Notes under the pieces: generated by a model
Seen by the model: the letters and a program-made list of their open reading frames with translations, nothing else
What the model was told of the DNA's origin: nothing
Databases searched by the model: none
Source: Cryptomeria japonica
Taxonomy: Eukaryota > Streptophyta > Pinopsida > Cupressales > Cupressaceae
Direction of reading: 5' to 3'
Assembly: GCF_030272615.1 (NCBI RefSeq)
Contig: NC_081410.1
Coordinates: 139,292,849-139,356,848 of the forward strand
Length of the DNA: 64,000 bases
Program-made: the position numbers and the translations under genes
In this document: positions 1 to 12,100 of the stretch, piece after piece
Layout: every line of letters begins with the position of its first letter
How positions within the stretch are numbered: the stretch's first letter is position 1

Positions 1-2
1 AA

Positions 3-365
3 TCAAAAGACTGCAAAATGAATGTTAAATGTCATGCATGTGGAAAGTTTGGACATTTTGCTAATCATTTTAGGTGAAGAAATAATAATACTAGATATGT
101 CAAGGCAATTCAGAAGAACAATGTTACATGTTATGCATGTAACAAAATAGGTCATTTTTCTAAATATTGCAGAACCAAGACCCAACAGGATAATAATGAT
201 AAAGACGATGAGAAAGGAAAGCAGAAGGTAGATGAAATACAACAAGATCACACCAAGAGATGGGTTAGAAAATCTGAAGAACAAAATGGAGATAGATCTA
301 TATCGGCAAATCCACCGGTAGAACAAAGTATTTCTCTACCGATAGAAAATTCCACTGGTAACTAA
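3..365 (+). pseudogene. Gag-like ORF1 C-terminus with two CCHC zinc knuckles (element A)
   Basis: In frame 3 the sequence gives two retroviral-type zinc knuckles, CHACGKFGHFANHF and CYACNKIGHFSKYC. The first lacks its last cysteine (F instead) and is soon followed by a TGA stop near 75. A basic/acidic tail rich in K, D and E follows and ends in a proline-containing PPVEQS stretch before TAA at 363-365. Element B's ORF1 has the same knuckle types and the same PPVEQS-like tail. Such knuckles bind RNA in retrotransposon gag proteins. The frame is decayed, and its start is off the left edge. Confidence 0.7.
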
Positions 366-724
366 GGCATAAGCCTTAGGGGTTGGCAAAGTCACTGCTA
401 AATTTTTCATATTATCTTGGAAGAGATCTAAGGAGATTTGGAAAGAAATCTAAAAAACTGTGTTTATCATCGATAAAGGTTACCCCGACACTTAACTGTG
501 AAACCTACATCCGTAGGGATGTTGGTGAAGCATTAATGACAAAAAATTAGGGTTTTATTCGATGATAAAAGAAGCTAAGTGAATTCATTTTCACTCACCA
601 ATAATTCAAGCAAGCAGAGCAAAGTAAAGGTGAACTAAGAGCGAGCAAGCATTGAGAGAGGAATTCGAGCAGTTTTCTGAAGCACTCAAATCAACCACCG
701 ACATTCACTTAGGTATCTTCCACA

Positions 725-3309
725 ATGGCATCTGGATCTTCTGCTACTACTTTCATTGCAAATTCGACAATCGACAAAGTCAAGGATAGGTTAAGGCCAA
801 TCTTTAAGGAGGTTCCTGAAATTGCAAAGAAGGAAGACTCTGTGGGAGCGATTTCTAGGGTTCTTGAAGGAGTAATGTATGTTAAAGATGTGAGGGCATA
901 CATCCACTGCACTGTTGAGGATCTAGGTACCGAAGACATAAAAAGAATGTATCAATCAGTGATATTGGGAGACACCAGAAACATTAAATCAAAATTTAAG
1001 GCAATTGAGGATCTAGGGTTAACCGGTATTCTGTACATACCAAAATTCAAAGATGAGATGATCAGATACGTCCTGAGCAGGTTTCACAATGAATTTATTT
1101 GGTTAGACAAACCCTACATGATGACAAAGGAAGCTATACAAGCTGTCACCCGCTTACCTAGGGTTGGACAAGAACTTGGTAAGAAAATCTCCAACACAGA
1201 GGTTCAAAACCTCACTGGTTCCACACCGGATAACAGATCAATGAGGATAAGCACAATCACCAGCTCAGACATAAAATTTGCAAGCATGATCATAGGATAC
1301 AAGGTAACTCAATCCAACCGATTGAATTCTATTGAAAGTTCATGCATTCATGCCACATATCAAATGTTAAAAAATAATGTGAAATATGAATTATGTGAAT
1401 GGATGAGGAGTGAGTTAATGTTAAACCTTAAAAAGATCAAAGGAACCAAGAAAGGCACATTCAGATATGGAAACTTAATTTTTCTGTTTGATGCTCTATT
1501 TCCTAAATAATCTACCCGGTTTAGGAAACAAGAAATGGGCTCATGACATACTGGTAGGTATGCGAATCAAAATGGCTATCACCAATCTTGGTACTAGCAG
1601 GGATGAAAATATTTGGGGTTACTTCAAGACATTTCAAGAAAATATGAGGCAAAGGGAAAGAATCTCTAAGAACATTGTGGAGAAGTATTCCACTGACATA
1701 TGTTTCATGGTGAAAACTGATGAAACACCCATGGAAGCAGTTGAACCCAGGCAAATCTGGATCACTAAGCTAGGATATGAGGTAGATGATAGGATTTTTG
1801 AGCTTTATGCAAAGATGCTATTAGATGCCCCATTGGATGACAAAACAAAGCACTTTGGTACAACAGGAGAAAAGGTTCTTGAAGTGAAAACAAGTTTCAA
1901 TAGAAAAAGGAGAGAGAATAAAATTGATAAAATGTCTGCATATGTGTAGAATGTGATTTACAGGATAGACACTCGGCTAGGTTCCTAATCTAAACAAGAA
2001 ATCAAACCGGCAGAGATTTCTACTGAAGAAGTGAAGAAGCCACAAGTTCATTTTTCCCCAATCACTTCTGACTCTGACCCTGAGGATAATGAGCCTCTGG
2101 CTTTTAGAAGGATAAAAAAGGAAGCATGTGGTAAAACCATCGGCAGAGCAACAAAAGGAAAAAACAAGGAGGAAGAAAGGGTAAATGAAATAATAAAGGA
2201 AACTCAAAAGGCATGGGTTAAGTTCTTAGGAGAGAATAGAGGATTCTTTACTTCACCAGAATCAAAGACAGACATTGTAGACACCTCGGTTGAAGGAAAA
2301 GGAAAGGGGATTATGGGTACTTCACCCTTAGTTTGTAAAAATATTAAGATAGTGGAAATCAAGCCCTCGGTAGATACAAATGCATAGGTTGAGGTTGTAG
2401 TTCCTATAGTGGAATTGACAATTACAGAGACTGCACCAAGTGGTGAAGCCACAGGTGCAAGTGAGGAATCTATAAAGGATAAATTATCAGAGGAGAAGGA
2501 AAGGGAAACCGATAGGGAATCAGTAGTTGGTCCATCATTGTTGTCAATTGACACCTCGCAAGCTGAAAAGAAAAACATAACAGAGATGAGTCCTACTGAA
2601 CTCATGATGATGGCAACACAAAAACTAATGAAGGAGGGATCTACATATAAAGGGATTAAAAATGAAGCGAGCCCATTTGGAAATCTTAAGATAATCACTA
2701 AGCATATTTCAAAGGATTTTCAATCTTTACACCAGATTTCAAACCGAAAAGCACTAGAGAGGTTCACTCAGGCCAAGAGAGTTGCATTTGATCAGGTGAT
2801 TGAATCTGAGAAGAAGAATATTGATGAAAAGATGAAATGGATTGATAATTCTTTAAAGCAGTGTACAAATATTTATAGGGTATGTTGTAACACTGATATA
2901 CTTATAGTCAATGTGGATAAGAAAATAAAAGAATTTTAGGAGAAAATTGCCAATATAGCTAATTATTTTGATGGATTCACATCATTAACAACATCCATTG
3001 ATGGTCAAATTTTGATTTTGGAAGCCCAAATTTCTGTTCTTGAGAAGGAAACAGACAAAATTATAAGAAGAGATAGAAGTTTGAGAGGATTGGTGAGTCC
3101 CTAGTTGGATTCGCTTAGTGTACATAAGAAAGAATGTATGGATATGATGGGAAAGGCCACACCGATAGAGGTAAATGAGAAAAAATCATCTGCACATATA
3201 TTAAATGTACTTTTATCCATTTCCAACACTTTCAAAACAAGTTGGGATACTTGTCTTGAGCTATTGGAGAATGCTTATCCAGAAATTTTGAAATTTGTTA
3301 AGCTCTAGT
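725..3309 (+). pseudogene. ORF2 of element A: unidentified retroelement-borne protein (decayed)
   Basis: The start ATG at 725 (MASGSSATTF) gives an open frame to about 1500. One frameshift near 1490-1510 leads into the continuation to 1949, and the frame then resumes with a few stop codons to 3309, about 860 codons in all. The first 400 codons look globular (blocks EFIWLD, NRLNS, KKGTFRYGNL). The middle is charged and probably disordered, and the last 250 codons are K/E-rich and coiled-coil-like. The whole protein aligns colinearly with ORF2 of element B, including the far C-terminus (DILIVNVDKKI against NFLIVDIDKKI). I recognise no catalytic motif. It could be a captured host gene or a retroelement-specific protein. 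Confidence 0.7.
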
Positions 3310-3372
3310 AAGATATTTTTTATTCATTGTATAGTTTTTTGGATCTTTGACATTCTTTTTTTATAGAATTTT

Positions 3373-3599
3373 TGATGACATTGATGTCAAAGGGGGAGTG
3401 ATATAGATGTGAAAAAGAATAGAAGGAGTTATATACATTAGGGGGAGATATGGAGATATGGATATATGGAGATATGGGAGTATGGAGTATTTTGCATTAA
3501 TGAATATTCAGCTCAGGGGGAGAAGGCAGGATGAAACCGTCAAATGAGACATTGACCATTTTTCACATGAGTGTTGCCATCAATGCCAAAGGGGGAGAT
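3373..3599 (+). promoter_or_regulatory. Polypurine tract region of element A (repeated tracts)
   Basis: The LTR-proximal tract CCAAAGGGGGAGAT ends at 3599, directly before the 3' LTR, where the plus-strand primer forms. Further tracts with the same GGGGGAG core lie upstream: TGTCAAAGGGGGAGTG near 3386-3400, AGGGGGAGAT near 3440, and CTCAGGGGGAGAAG near 3513. Several tracts in similar contexts also occur in elements B, C and D. Confidence 0.7.
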
Positions 3600-4538
3600 T
3601 ATTGGGAATTAACACTCAATTGATTATTTTCACTATGTTTTCATTGATGGAAACATGTTATTGTGTTCTAACTTCATGTTTTGGTTCAATTGTGTATTGA
3701 CAGGCACTTCATGGACTCTACACCGGCACCGGCACCGACAGGACATAAGGATTTCTTTGGTTACCGGCAATGCAAGTTGACATGGTTTAGAATATGGTTA
3801 TCGATATTGGAGGCCGACATCTCTTAGATCCAACATTATAAATTGTTTCTAATATTTATGCATTCATGTTATCTAGTTGACATGTAATTTGATATTGTAA
3901 TTATCTTTGTAAGCTGACATAAGGCATGATAAGTTGTATAGGGTATATAGGCCAATTTGATAGATAATTTTGTAAGAACAATTATGCAAATATGTAATTG
4001 GAAGGAGATAATATAGGAGATGTTAATTATATCAGAGAGATCATATATGTGAGGATATTTATGTAAGGGTTATTCTAGTAAAGGGTTTAGGGTCTTAGAT
4101 CGGAACAGATAGAGCTTAAACTGGAACTGTATTATGGCATAGAAGATGCTACCTTATTAGCTCAACACTTCTTTGGATTGTAGTCTAGATTTATATGTAG
4201 TCAGTGAGGCTCTATTTGTGATTGAGCAGTTTGTTCTAGGTTGTAAGCTTTCCTACAAGTGCAGGCCCCTTATATTTTGTAATATCTCTTCATATGGCTA
4301 GTGGACTGATATTGTAGGTCACAAATCCCATTGTGGTTTTTCCTCTTTGAGTTTTTCCATGTATAATTTTGTGTGTTATGATTCTCATTTATGTGATTGT
4401 CTTATTATTTGCTTTACTTCTTTCAATTCTTCATGTATTGGTATACCGGTTGGTGTATGCATGTTTTAATAAGGCTAAAATTGATCATTCTGGTATAACA
4501 CTGATTCACCCCCCTCTTAGTATTACTAGATTCCAATA
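3600..4538 (+). repeat. 3' LTR of element A (939 bp)
   Basis: It begins TATTGGGAATT directly after the polypurine tract and ends AGATTCCAATA, giving a short inverted terminal match (TATTGG...CCAATA). The canonical TG...CA has become TA...TA. It holds the family motif TCACAAATCCCATTGTGGTTTTTCC near 4318-4342 and the CACCCCCCTC block near its end, both found in reverse complement in elements B, C and D. The 5' LTR is not in the window, so this is called from structure and family similarity. Confidence 0.75.
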
Positions 4539-4975
4539 GTATGGTATGGTTAAGACTGCATTGAATTTGTAGGGGTCCAAAGCCGTTAGGGTGAAAAAAA
4601 CCCTAATTTTGAGCTTTATATATTGAAAATTGGTTTTGATTTGAGCTCATTTGTACTCATTTTCTTTGTATGAATTCCTTGAGATTATAGTGCTTTCGGT
4701 GTCCTTGGAGTGAGATGGTGGGTCATATTGAGGGGTTGCATTTTTCCAAGTGAGTGTGATCATATCAGAGACCTCCTGACACTAGCAGCATGTTGAGTTT
4801 TTTAGGAATTTTGCCCTTTTTAATCTGTTTTTTCTAAATTTGTCATCGTTGTATGAAAGGGCCAAAATTACCTCATTCACAATTGATTATCGATTTATTC
4901 ACATTTGATAATAATAATTCATAATTAATATAATTAATTCACAATTGATAAAATTATCGACAATTGTTATTGTTT
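4539..4975. other. Unassigned sequence between element A and the LINE-like insertion
   Basis: AT-rich sequence with no supported reading frame. It probably lies upstream of the plant-mobile-domain gene at 6069. The last 100 bases are rich in variants of a CACAATTGAT motif that also occurs on the far side of the LINE-like insertion at 5885-5990. Confidence 0.4.
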
Positions 4976-5875
4976 TTGATTAAGTAAAAACAGGTTTTAA
5001 GGGACCTGAAACCCGATTACATTCAAAAGATATTCAAGAAGGAAACAAAACAAGATAGCTGCAAAAGACTAGTAGTAGAGAAAAGGATAGCAAGAGGCCA
5101 ACAAGAAATTGACCCCAAGCCCAGCATTACAAGAAAATTAGAAACTCTTCATAGTTTCCTCAGCATTCTGTACCAAGAGCATCATCGCCTTGGCTGCTTC
5201 CCTCAGATCGTTGTTTTCCTGTCCAATCTGACTCTCTTTCATTTTGGTGTCTTTCTCAATAGTGGTCTGCCTAGTTCTACGCCTAGGGTTTTGGTGGGTG
5301 GGGCTAGAAGTTGGAGCATCTTCTATAATTACCAGGTTCTTATCTTGATTTTTCTTTTCCAAATGATCCACTAGTGTGTTCATATTCTGGGAAGAAACTT
5401 TAAGGACCTAGAGGCTGTTGTTCATAAGGCTTTTTGAAGCCTTCTCATTACAGGAAATCTAGGTGTTGACATTGTCTTTGTCCTCCTCCACCTACTCTTT
5501 CATAGTTCTAATAACATCCTCCAAATGTTTCAGGTCCCCTTTGATCAGATCTTTCTCCAACCAGTCCTCCATCTCCATTTCGTCCTCCGCTTCACTATTT
5601 TCCGTATCCTCATTCTGTTTCCTAGAGTCAGACATCTTGATCAGCTTATTAATCTTATCTTCCAGCTCCCTTTGCTTACCCTGTATACTAGTGATGTTTT
5701 CGACAACCCATTTTTGGAAATTGAAGAATTCAAGAGTGTAGTTGTGGGTAGTGTCCAAGATGGTCTTCGTAGAGTCCTTGCCCTATTCAGTCTCCTCAGA
5801 GTTAGGGTTGTCATACTCCTTAGGATTCAGAGCCTCATTCTCGCTTTCTGAACCCTTAGGGTTAGAGTGAGGGTT
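4976..5875 (-). mobile_element. Retroposed element, LINE-like 3' end, minus strand
   Basis: On the minus strand a coiled-coil reading frame (see 5138-5860) is followed by a short 3' tail. The tail contains the self-complementary CAGGTCCCTTAAAACCTG and then TTTTTACTTAATCAAAAA. The hairpin resembles 3' tails of plant L1-type LINEs as I remember them. Imperfect flanking repeats GTTATTGTTTTTGATT (left, about 4965-4980) and GTTATTGTTGATT (right, about 5874-5886) look like target duplications. No endonuclease or reverse transcriptase is present, so this is a 5'-truncated LINE or a retroposed transcript. Confidence 0.45.
5138..5860 (-). pseudogene. Coiled-coil protein fragment, unidentified
   Basis: Read leftwards from about 5860, one frame is open except for a few stop codons. 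It ends with SF* at 5138-5143. It is strongly charged: an acidic stretch (EAEDEMEMEDWLEKD), heptad-like leucine/isoleucine spacing, and a basic RRRTRQTT patch near the C-terminus. No zinc knuckle or enzyme motif is seen. It could be the end of a LINE ORF1, a retrotransposon coiled-coil ORF, or a retrocopy of a host transcript. The nonsense codons show it is no longer functional. Confidence 0.45.
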
Positions 5876-6068
5876 ATTGTTGATTCACAATTGAGATTAT
5901 TAATTTAGAATTGAAAGTATCAGTTCACACTTGCTTAGTTTGGTTCACATTTGCCTTAATTGATCCACAATTAAGAATATTAGTTTGCATTTGCATAGTA
6001 TTAATTTTTTGTGTTTTCTCGAGATGCAAATGATGTATCTTATTCATTGTTCTTTTTCTCAAATGTAG

Positions 6069-7427
6069 GAGCATTATCTATTCTTGATTGTGCGACGGAC
6101 GAGGCCAGATGGTCTTGATCAATGTCATGAGTTAGATGCAAAGGATACCACTTTGCTTTGATAGGTTGGATTGTTCCATATAGCACATTTGCCTAAGGTT
6201 ATGACCAATGGGGCCATGATTACTGCTTTGACTGAGTGGTGGCATTCATAGACTTTCTCATTTCATCTTCTGGCGAGTGAGGCATCTATCACACTTGAGG
6301 ATGTGTGGTGTATTTTGCACATTCCCATATTTGGTGCTTGAGTTACTTTTGATCATAGTGATGGGATAGCTTCTTTGTGCATTTTGTTTGAGTGTTTTGA
6401 GGATGATCTTCATATCCATGGTCGTTATGAGATTCTTTGGGATGATTTTGATTATGATGATCTCATTGTTGTTCTTGGTTGCAATCTTGTTGGATTATTG
6501 ATCCCTAATAGACGTACCCATGGTTTCCTTGTTGGATGGGGATGAGTGATTCATGATATGGTTATTGATAGACAAGTGTTTTCTTGGGGTCTCTGTCTTC
6601 TTGCCACTTTATATCATAAGATGCATGGGATTGTATATTTGCAGCAAAAATCCATTGGATGTGGTGTTACTTTGCTTCAGATATAGGCTTGGGAGCACAT
6701 AGCTATATTTTGTCCTATGATACATGTTGATTTAGAGCCAGAGAATCCATATTCTTACAGATACACTATTGGAGTGAGACATAGGGCATCGGGTAACATT
6801 TTGTATTGGCATCATTAAATTGATGCATTATAATACTTCTCATGGAGATCTTATCTTACTTTCCCCGGTTGGGTTGATGATGCCCAACACCTTCCTTTTT
6901 ACTGACAATAGAGATATCTTATTGGATGAGATGTTGGTGGTCACAGTGTTATTGGCATGCATCTTCCTGGTCATGCACTAACATTTTGGGGAGATATAGG
7001 GTATTCTAGATGTGACAACTTATTTTGCTTGTACTACTCGTGAGATAGGTGATTGGGGTGTATGTGTGTAGCCTTATATTGCCATTTTTGAGTTTGATGC
7101 TCTTTCTCCCATTCAATGGGGTTGGTTACCTGGTGTCGTAGATCTGGGGACTACAACACAATATAGTGTATGGTGGATACAACATAGGCTCATACCTTTG
7201 ACAAATCTAATAGTTCTGATTGCTTCTCAATATACTATACACGATAGGGGTCCCAAAGGGAGAGGGAGAGAGTGAGGTAGAGGTGGTGGGGGAGATGGTG
7301 GAGGGAGAGATAGAGGGAAGAGAGATGGAGGAAGACATGGTGAATGAGTAGAATGGGATAGGGGTCAGATAGATCTGATAGCAGCAGTTGCAGAGGAGGT
7401 GGGAGGTGAAGGAGAGGATGTGGATAT
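6069..7427 (+). pseudogene. Plant mobile domain (PMD) gene, 5' part, interrupted by copia D
   Basis: An AG acceptor after a pyrimidine-rich run (TCTCAAATGTAG, ending 6070) precedes the frame. The translation has the hallmark order of the PMD (MAIN/MAIL-like) family: GLFHIAHLPKVMTNGAMITA, then a SFHL motif, ITLEDVWCILHIPIFGA, and later LATLYHKMHG...GVTLLQI.AWEHIAI. At least six in-frame stops are present; two sit where the family has tryptophan (WWHS*, IFGA*), consistent with TGG to TAG/TGA decay. The C-terminal part is Arg/Gly-rich (7250-7330). Copia D inserted at 7427, and the frame resumes in phase at 29296. PMD proteins occur both as host genes and inside Mutator- and gypsy-type transposons. 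Confidence 0.8.
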
Positions 7428-8813
7428 TGATAATATGATGAAACTATAGAGATACGGTCAACTACTATGAGGGAGGTGGATCAGTAGATAGAAAATTAAC
7501 TAAACTTTCACCAAAATCATTTCCAACTTAGAACCAACTCGCTAAGCTAACCAGTTTAGACACATTAACAAAACTACAACAACATTATCACACCTTACCA
7601 GTTGACCTAATACATCAATGATATAATGCAACAGATCTTAAACTTAAATACCATTAGACCAAAACCTTAAACCACTTCACTAATACTAGTAATAACATGT
7701 TTCAGATCATTTTTCGGTCATTTAAATATATCTAAGTTGATTTACTAGTCATTCATATCAACCATATCAAAAACACATCCACAAAATCAGTCACCACTTG
7801 ACACAATGATTTTTCATGTGGAAACCCAAATGGAAAAAAACACAGTGGGGATGAATACACACAAGTATTTTGAACTCTTCTAAAGTTCACCCTCTTAGGA
7901 GCCAAGCCTTGTTCGAAGATTATATAATATTGTCCTGTTAGGAATAGATCCGGTTAAGGACCACCCGGTTAAGCGATTGACTAAAAATACCCTGTTAAAG
8001 GTAACCTCGATGGAGGATTTCAGATCCAAGCTAATAGATCACCTGGTTAGAGGATCTTAACAACAAGCATGTTAGAGCTTACCCAGTTAAGGTATTTTAT
8101 TATTGTAATGGTTAGAGAAAAATAGATTCTTTGTTGATCTAGTAATAGCACTTCTTTGCTAAATTATATCCTTTATCACTCCTATCTGCCTTCACAACAT
8201 TCTACAGACACACCTCCTGGTTCGACAACAATCACTATCACACTTAACCAAATTTTCCAACAAATTTTCAAACAATCTATCAACCTTAAAAAAATACATT
8301 AGGTCGGTAACAAAACCTACAATTCTCATAGAGATTACAAACACATCAGTTCAATCTTAACTGTTAGATTACAATGCAATCAACTACACATTCTTCTAGT
8401 CATCTTCAACTGCTCCTGGATCACTGCACTTTGGATCTTGTAACTCATCACACATTTGTCACTTCATACTATGCATTTGATCATTCCCAAGATAAATGGT
8501 TATCTCTTACATGCCAAATCCATTTCAAAACTCATCATGTGCAACATTCTTACATGACATCTTGAGCACCAATCATCATTCGGTCATAGATCATCATAAC
8601 CGATATCCAAGCTTCATCGGTTAGGGTCTTGCTTCTCAACTAGTTAGGGTTACCAGTTGATCTCTACTACTTCAATATCGGCGGCCTTCACTACATCATT
8701 ACCAATTGCTTTACTACTTCATTACCGATTGCCTTACTACTTCATTACCGGTTGCTATTGACATCAATGACAATATTATACTTCTTCAATACAATATTCA
8801 TGCAATGCCATCA
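7428..8813 (-). repeat. 3' LTR of copia D (left copy, 1386 bp)
   Basis: In plus orientation it runs TGATAATATG...GCCATCA, a TGAT/ATCA inverted terminus. It is flanked by GATAT on the left and by the polypurine tract on the right. It contains the shared family LTR motif (GTGGAAACCC...CACAGTGGGGATG) at about 7819-7854. Confidence 0.88.
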
Positions 8814-9042
8814 TTCTCCCCCTTTGGCATTGATGGCAATACAAATATCAATACCAATTGATTGTCATGATTAAGAGTAAAGCATATACATAGGTATAGG
8901 ATTCCTGGTTTATATTTTTGACCATATACTCTCCAATTATATCTTCATATCTTTAGCTAGTAAATGGTCTTCAACCTATCTTCTCTCCTTAACATATAAG
9001 GCTATCAATCATAAAACTTTGCCCCCCTTTGACACCAATTCC
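8814..9042 (-). promoter_or_regulatory. Polypurine tracts of copia D
   Basis: On the minus strand TGCCAAAGGGGGAGAA ends exactly at the 3' LTR (8814-8829). A second tract, TGTCAAAGGGGGGC, sits about 205 bases upstream at 9021-9034. Both tracts and their flanks (ATCAATGCCAAAGGGGGAG) match those of elements A, B and C. No coding function is seen between 8830 and 9185. Confidence 0.75.
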
Positions 9043-9185
9043 AACATGAAGGTAAACCATTCAGTTTCTTATCCATGCTTCACCAATCTGCAATGAGCTT
9101 CTCACCCTATGAGGTATCTCCATACTACACCAATCCTTCTTCAATATTTTCAATAGGCTTCGGGATTGATGTCTTCCCTATCTAC

Positions 9186-12100
9186 TTAATTGACTTCATG
9201 TAGGGGTAAAAATCCTAACTTACCTCTACGATATTCAAATGTAGCCTTAGGTAGAGGTTTAGTAAAAATTTCTACTAGTTGTTCTTTAGTGGAAACATGC
9301 TCCAGTGATACATCTTTTCTTTGAACTTTCTCTCTCAGGAAATGATACTTTAGCTCTATATGCTTTGTTCTAACATGCAACACCGGGTTCTTAGAAATAT
9401 TATAGCACTTGTGTTATCACAGAAAATTCTTACCGGTTCTGATATCTTCAACTTTTAACCTTCCAAAATGTGTTTCATCCAAATTTATTGGGTACAATTC
9501 ATGTAAGTTGCAACATATTCGGCCTCTGTTGTTGATTAAGAGATACAACTCTGTTTCTTGCTGCTCTAAGACACTAGTTTGCCTCTAATAAAAAATGCTC
9601 CTCCAGTTTTACTCTTCCTGTCATCAATATTAATTGCCCAATCTACATTTGTATAGACTTTTAAGTTAGAGTCTCTTGCATATGGATACCAATCATGTGT
9701 GTGTCCTTCATATTTTTTTGAAATCTGGCAACCAATCCTACTACATGAGCAATGTTTGGTCTATTGTGGACAACATAATGTAGCTTACCAATCATGGATT
9801 TGTACTCCTTTTCGTCAACTGATGCAGGATCATCTTCCTTTAACAATTTATAGCCTGTAACCATTGGTGTTCGAACTGGTTTACAATCTCCCATTCCAAA
9901 AAATTTCAATACTTCCTTCACATACTTGGATTGCGTGATAAAAATTGATAAACTTATAAAGCACTAAGAGGGGGGGGGGGTTGAATCAGTGATGGTAAAA
10001 ACAAAACCACTTGAAACACAGACCTGTAGAAATACTTAATAAGTTTACTAAACTCTATGCATGCAATCCAAAATGATATTAAAGCATCCACAACAAGTAA
10101 AACATCCACCATAACACAAGTGTTTATACGTGGAAAACACAACTGGGGAAAACCACGGTGAGATGGGACTCACAAGTTAACTATCTATAGTAATAGATAA
10201 CTGGCCAGTTAAGGTCTACAAAAGTTCTTTGCTAGGAGCGAATCCTATTAAAGATCCCAAAGCTCTGTTAGGAGCTATACCCTATTAAAGGTAGTACCTT
10301 GTTAGGAGTAACCTCGGTAGAGGATTTCAGAATCCAAACTAATGGATCACCTTGTAAGAGGATTTGTACAATGAAGCTTGTTAGAGCTTACCTGGTTATG
10401 GGATTTGACTATTGTAGTGATTAGAAAACAATAGGTGGTGTGATCTAGAAGTAGCACAACTTGCTTGAATAGATCATCTTCTACTCACTCAAAAATACAT
10501 CACTGACATACTCTGCAACGCCTTCAAAAGCTTAACACTTCTATCTCGCATAATCAAAATAATTCATCATAATGTCATTATATAGACATTTAGATTTTAT
10601 GTTGGCTTGGGAATCATATCACAATTTCCTAGGTGCAGTGTAGTTGGACAATCTAATATAACTCATCATAGATTGCCACCAAATCTATTAGTTAGAGATA
10701 ATTCATCACGCAATCAATGAATACTAGTTGGAACACCGATATCGGTTAAGAGTTAACCACATTCAACATATAAACCAATTGCCCTCCATTTGCTTCTTAG
10801 ATTATTTTTGTTGAATCTTCAAGCTTAGTGTCATGCCAATCCTGCATATACTAGTTGTCTACATATATTGGTTAGACACCCTTTAAACCATTTGAACTTA
10901 TCTATAAATATAATATCAGTTTTGCAATACAAGGGACTTTTAGAAGTAATACCGATTTGTCTTAACTAAGATGACTATGACAAAGTGAACATATGTGTGT
11001 ATACATGTGCCATCAATGACAACACATGAAGTCATCCATTACAATCATCATCAAGCCAACAAAAAATACTTCCTTCATCTGTTGGATTTGCAAACTTATG
11101 AATTTTTTTATGTCACCTACCAATGACATCTCAAGTTCATTCTTCATTTCATTATCAAAATCATGACATATATCATCATTACCTCCAAAAATGATATCAT
11201 CCACAAATACCTCACTTACCAGTATCTTATCTCCTTGTGTCTTGAGATATATGTTACTATCTTCACTAGTTCTTTCAAAACTTAAGTTTACTAAGTGAGA
11301 GTGCAATCTTTCATACCATGCTCTTGGTGCTTTTTTCAATCCATATACTTCCTTATGTAGCTTACACACCATATCCTTTTCTTCAATTAATGCATAACCA
11401 TCTGGTTGTTCTATGTAGAGTTCCTCTTCCAATATTTGATTTAAGAATGTTGATTTAACATCCATCTGATATAACCTAAATCCTCTATATGCTACAAATG
11501 CAATTAGAGTCCTTACTCCTTCCAATCTTGCTACTGGTGTAAATATCTCACCATAATCTTCACCTTACTCTTGTGCATATCCTTTGCATACCAGTCTAGA
11601 TTTATTCCTGACCACTACTCCATCTTCATTCAATTACTTTCTAAATACCCACTTTGTACCTATTACATTTTTATTCTCTGGTTTGGGTACCAATGACCAT
11701 GTATTACTCTTCTCTATCTGATCAAATTCTTCTTCCATTGCCTTGATCGAGTGTTCATCTCCAAAGGCTTCTTTTGTTGTTCTAGGCTCAGTAGTGGAGA
11801 TCATACAAGAGTTTTCTCTTAGCCCTCTTCTAGTTAATACACCTACATTCTTATCTCCAATAATCTGATTGGGGTTGTGATTGAGCCTGACATACCTTGG
11901 AATAACATGATCTTGATTTTTTCAAGTTCTTCTTCTTCTTCTTCACTTTCTTCATCTTCTGCTGGACCTTTCTATTCCGGTTGAATTGGGGCTTCTATAT
12001 TCAGTTTTCCAACTTTTGGCTTTACTGCTTCTAGTTCCAAAAATAGTGTGTAAGATTCTTCTTCTTCCTTCTCCTTGCTAGTTTCTTCAAATTTTTCAGG

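Larger units (their letters stand above)
1..4538 (+). mobile_element. Element A: non-autonomous LTR retrotransposon, 3' part
   Basis: The window opens inside this element. In order on the plus strand come the end of a gag-like ORF1 with zinc knuckles (to 365), a long ORF2 (725-3309), polypurine tracts, and a 3' LTR (3600-4538). Element B on the other strand at the far end has the same order and homologous proteins. No protease, integrase or reverse transcriptase is visible between ORF1 and the LTR, so the copy depends on another element for movement. The 5' LTR lies outside the window, so the total length and target duplication cannot be checked. Confidence 0.75.

Noticed and set aside
8374-8565. 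Frames at 8374-8565 and 28851-29291 with matching peptides
   Set aside because: Both lie in the LTRs of copia D and match because the LTRs are copies. They are also antisense to the element.
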